Of a stretch of 7,689 nt of DNA, positions 6,376 to 7,689 are shown one piece after another. The translations under genes and the position numbers were made by a program. The stretch spans positions 1 through 7,689 of the forward strand of contig VAYE01000087.1 of the NCBI GenBank assembly GCA_005883235.1, written 5' to 3'. Source of the stretch: Actinomycetota bacterium. GTDB lineage: Bacteria > Actinomycetota > Thermoleophilia > Gaiellales > Gaiellaceae. The notes beneath the pieces were generated by a model. The model ran no database searches. It worked only from the letters and a program-made list of their open reading frames with translations, and was not told the DNA's origin. The number at the start of each line of letters is the position of its first letter. Within the stretch, counting starts at the first letter, position 1.

Positions 6376-6843
6376 TCAGCCAGTGACCAGCCCGTCCGTG
6401 TAGACCTTCTCGCCCCTGAAGCGCCGGGCCTCCCGGTCCCAGGGGAAGAAGATCACGACCCGCCACTGCAGGAGCTCACCCGTCGGCTCGGCGTCGAGCC
6501 AGCGGCCCTTGTGCGTCCCGGTCACGCGCGCCTCCTCGCAGACGCCCTGCGGGCCGATGACGATGTCGGTCAGGTCGAAGTGGATGTCCGGGAAGGCGGT
6601 CAGGAGCTCGGTGTAGAACCGGGTCGCGCCCTCGTGCCCCTCCCAGCGGTGGCCGCTCTGGACGAGCTCGTAGACGCAATCCTCGGTCAGCGTCGAGATC
6701 AGACCGGGTAGGTCGCGCGCGTCCTCGGCCAGCGAGTGCCGCTTCCAGAGCTCCCGGATCTCGTCGTACTCGCCGCCCTCGAGGTCGCGCCGGATCAGCT
6801 CGACCACGGCGTCGTGCTCTACGTGCTCCTGAACTCCGTCCAC
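6376..6843 (-). CDS. NTF2/SnoaL-like fold protein
   Basis: This small protein (155 residues from GTG 6843) has the layout of the SnoaL/NTF2 cone fold: helix VVELIRRDLEGGEYDEIREL (13-32), the helix-turn LAEDARDLPGLISTLTEDCVY (38-58), then GHRWEGHEGATRFYTELLTAFPD (64-86) and strands ending FFPWDREARRFRGEKVYTD (132-150). Members include polyketide cyclases, isomerases, hydrolases and many ligand-binding proteins, so no reaction is assigned. No ATG is available. GTG 6843 has GGAGG 4 bases upstream and overlaps the phosphatase by 25 bases. GTG 6807 would follow the phosphatase stop by 11 bases and give 143 residues, but would remove part of the N-terminal segment. It is the last gene of the unit with the histidine phosphatase and DUF6285-like gene, so it is probably co-transcribed. 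Confidence 0.82.
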   Translation of the reverse strand: MDGVQEHVEHDAVVELIRRDLEGGEYDEIRELWKRHSLAEDARDLPGLISTLTEDCVYELVQSGHRWEGHEGATRFYTELLTAFPDIHFDLTDIVIGPQGVCEEARVTGTHKGRWLDAEPTGELLQWRVVIFFPWDREARRFRGEKVYTDGLVTG

Positions 6844-7451
6844 AGCTCCTCCATCGTCGTCGCCCGTCCCCTTCGGTGAGCCAGATCGTACGGCGTCACG
6901 TTCACGGCGCGCACGACCCAGTCCTCGCCCGCGTCGAGGACGTTGATGCAGCCGGGCGTTTGCTCCAGGTTCCCGAAGAACGTGCGGCCGCCCGTGAGGG
7001 CGTGCGAGAGAATCGCGCGGTTGACGCCTCCGTGCAGCACCGCGAGGACGGCGTCCCAGGCGGGATCCGCGAGCAGCCGCTCGAGCGCCGGGAGGACGCG
7101 GTCGTAGAGCGAGCCGATCGTCTCGCCGCCGAGGAAGCGCGCCTCCTCGGGGACGATGTCCTTGAAGGCGGTGACGAACGCCCGCTCCAGCTCGTCCTCG
7201 GCGAAGTCGGCGAGCCGGCCGCTCTCCAGCTCGCGCAGGTCCGGCCACGACTCCGGCTCCCCGCCCGGCGCGACGATCGCGGCCGTCTCGAGCGTCCGCC
7301 GGAGGCCGCTCGTCAGCACGCGGTCGAGCTGCACCCCTGCGAGAGCCGCCGCCGCGGCGCGGGCCTGCTCCAGCCCCGCCGGCGTCAGCGACACCGTGTC
7401 GGGGCGCACCGGGCGCCCGTTCACGAAGTACGCCACCGCCGCATGGCGCAT
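6819..7451 (-). CDS. Histidine phosphatase family protein (phosphoglycerate-mutase-like)
   Basis: This 210-residue (from ATG 7451) branch-1 histidine phosphatase forms a phosphohistidine and hydrolyses a small phosphoester. Catalytic residues are His3 with Arg2 in RHA (an RHG variant), Arg51 in TSGLRRTLETA (47-57), Glu74 in LRELESG (72-78) and His140 in VLHGGVNRAIL (138-148). The ATG removes most of the first beta-strand. Reading on upstream without a stop gives LTRRRIYLMRHA, the strand normally present before the RH motif. The true start may be CTG 7475, which forms a CTGA overlap with the preceding stop (7472-7474), making 218 residues. No ATG, GTG or TTG exists between the two. The 3' end overlaps the SnoaL-like gene if GTG 6843 is used. 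The substrate is unknown; the neighbours suggest a phosphorylated acyl-CoA-related metabolite, but this is inference. Confidence 0.9.
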   Translation of the reverse strand: MRHAAVAYFVNGRPVRPDTVSLTPAGLEQARAAAAALAGVQLDRVLTSGLRRTLETAAIVAPGGEPESWPDLRELESGRLADFAEDELERAFVTAFKDIVPEEARFLGGETIGSLYDRVLPALERLLADPAWDAVLAVLHGGVNRAILSHALTGGRTFFGNLEQTPGCINVLDAGEDWVVRAVNVTPYDLAHRRGRATTMEELWTEFRST

Positions 7452-7471
7452 GAGGTATATGCGCCGCCGGG

Positions 7472-7689
7472 TCAGGAGTAGCGCTCGAGGTAGTCCGGGT
7501 TCGAGACGCGCAGCTTGGCTGCGACGTGCTCCTTCAGCTGTGGCAGCGCGTCCTCGGGAACGTCACCGGCGCGCAACCGGCGCGCGAGCTCGCGGAGCTC
7601 CTCCTCGCCGGCGAGCTCTTCCGTGGATTCGAGCTCGCGAAGCGCGATCCCGAGGGCGTTCATCGCCACGAGCGTGCGGAACTTCTGCC
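7472..7689 (-). CDS. DUF6285-like protein (C-terminal fragment)
   Basis: About 72 residues are visible; the frame continues off the right edge (QKFRTLVAMNALGIALREL before the edge) and ends in NPDYLERYS with TGA at 7472-7474. The GTG at 7669 and ATG at 7663 are internal, because the homologous helix begins further upstream. The pattern is all-helical: an FRTLVAMNALGIALRELE helix, a short charged loop, LRELARRLRAGDV, and a final HVAAKLRVSNPDYL helix. This matches my recollection of DUF6285 domain proteins. Those proteins commonly sit beside an APH-like phosphotransferase and an acyl-CoA dehydrogenase. LvaB of the levulinate pathway may be a member, but I cannot confirm this here. If right, it would be an accessory subunit of a hydroxyacyl-CoA kinase encoded just upstream, outside the window. 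It is followed directly by the histidine phosphatase with a likely 4-base overlap. Confidence 0.6.
   Translation of the reverse strand, partial: QKFRTLVAMNALGIALRELESTEELAGEEELRELARRLRAGDVPEDALPQLKEHVAAKLRVSNPDYLERYS

Noticed and set aside
5265..6386. Plus-strand open frame of 373 codons over the hydrolase
   Set aside because: It is a shifted frame of the hydrolase with arginine-rich content; only its last part crosses the spacer and no family is recognisable.
1..7689. Mobile elements, CRISPR arrays, tRNA or rRNA genes
   Set aside because: I saw no transposase or integrase motif, no regularly spaced repeats and no tRNA- or rRNA-like segment on either strand.

Overview
This is a GC-rich, densely packed bacterial chromosome segment. 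Codons mostly end in G or C, genes overlap by a few bases, and non-ATG starts are frequent. The protein families and their combination fit a high-GC Actinomycetota-type genome, possibly of the Thermoleophilia/soil kind. That placement is inferred from gene style and is not proven by any marker gene. No RNA gene, insertion sequence, CRISPR array or phage gene is visible.

Layout. (1) 1-198 (+) is the 3' end of a branched-chain amino-acid-type ABC transporter substrate-binding protein. A perfect 11-bp hairpin (210-240) follows it. (2) 252-2539 (+) is a two-gene acyl-CoA dehydrogenase / thiolase unit with a one-base stop/start overlap. (3) 2563-3627 (+) is a WD40-like (TolB-type) beta-propeller lipoprotein with noticeably more A/T-ending codons than its neighbours. 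(4) 5292-3643 (-) is a tightly overlapping three-gene unit: an SDR dehydrogenase that appears to have lost an internal segment, a PaaI-type hotdog thioesterase and a MaoC/R-hydratase. (5) 5311-6090 (+) is an alpha/beta hydrolase transcribed divergently from the SDR, with only 18 bp between the start codons and plausible overlapping promoters. (6) 6091-6375 is an unexplained convergent spacer. (7) 7689-6376 (-) is a three-gene unit: the C-terminal end of a DUF6285-like protein, a histidine phosphatase and an NTF2/SnoaL-like protein.

Together the window holds most steps of a CoA-ester beta-oxidation pathway. These are dehydrogenation (acyl-CoA dehydrogenase), hydration (MaoC), oxidation (SDR), thiolysis (thiolase) and a CoA-releasing thioesterase. 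MaoC plus an HSD17B4-like SDR suggests the (R)-3-hydroxyacyl-CoA route. DUF6285-like proteins are, to my recollection, usually partnered with an APH-type phosphotransferase next to acyl-CoA dehydrogenases, the layout of LvaAB-type hydroxyacyl-CoA phosphorylation. The partner would lie just beyond the right edge of the window.

The best leads are the SDR that has apparently lost about 38 residues of its Rossmann fold, the overlapping divergent promoters on a small palindrome at 5298-5308, the probable CTG start of the histidine phosphatase, and the possible phospho-acyl-CoA context at the right edge.
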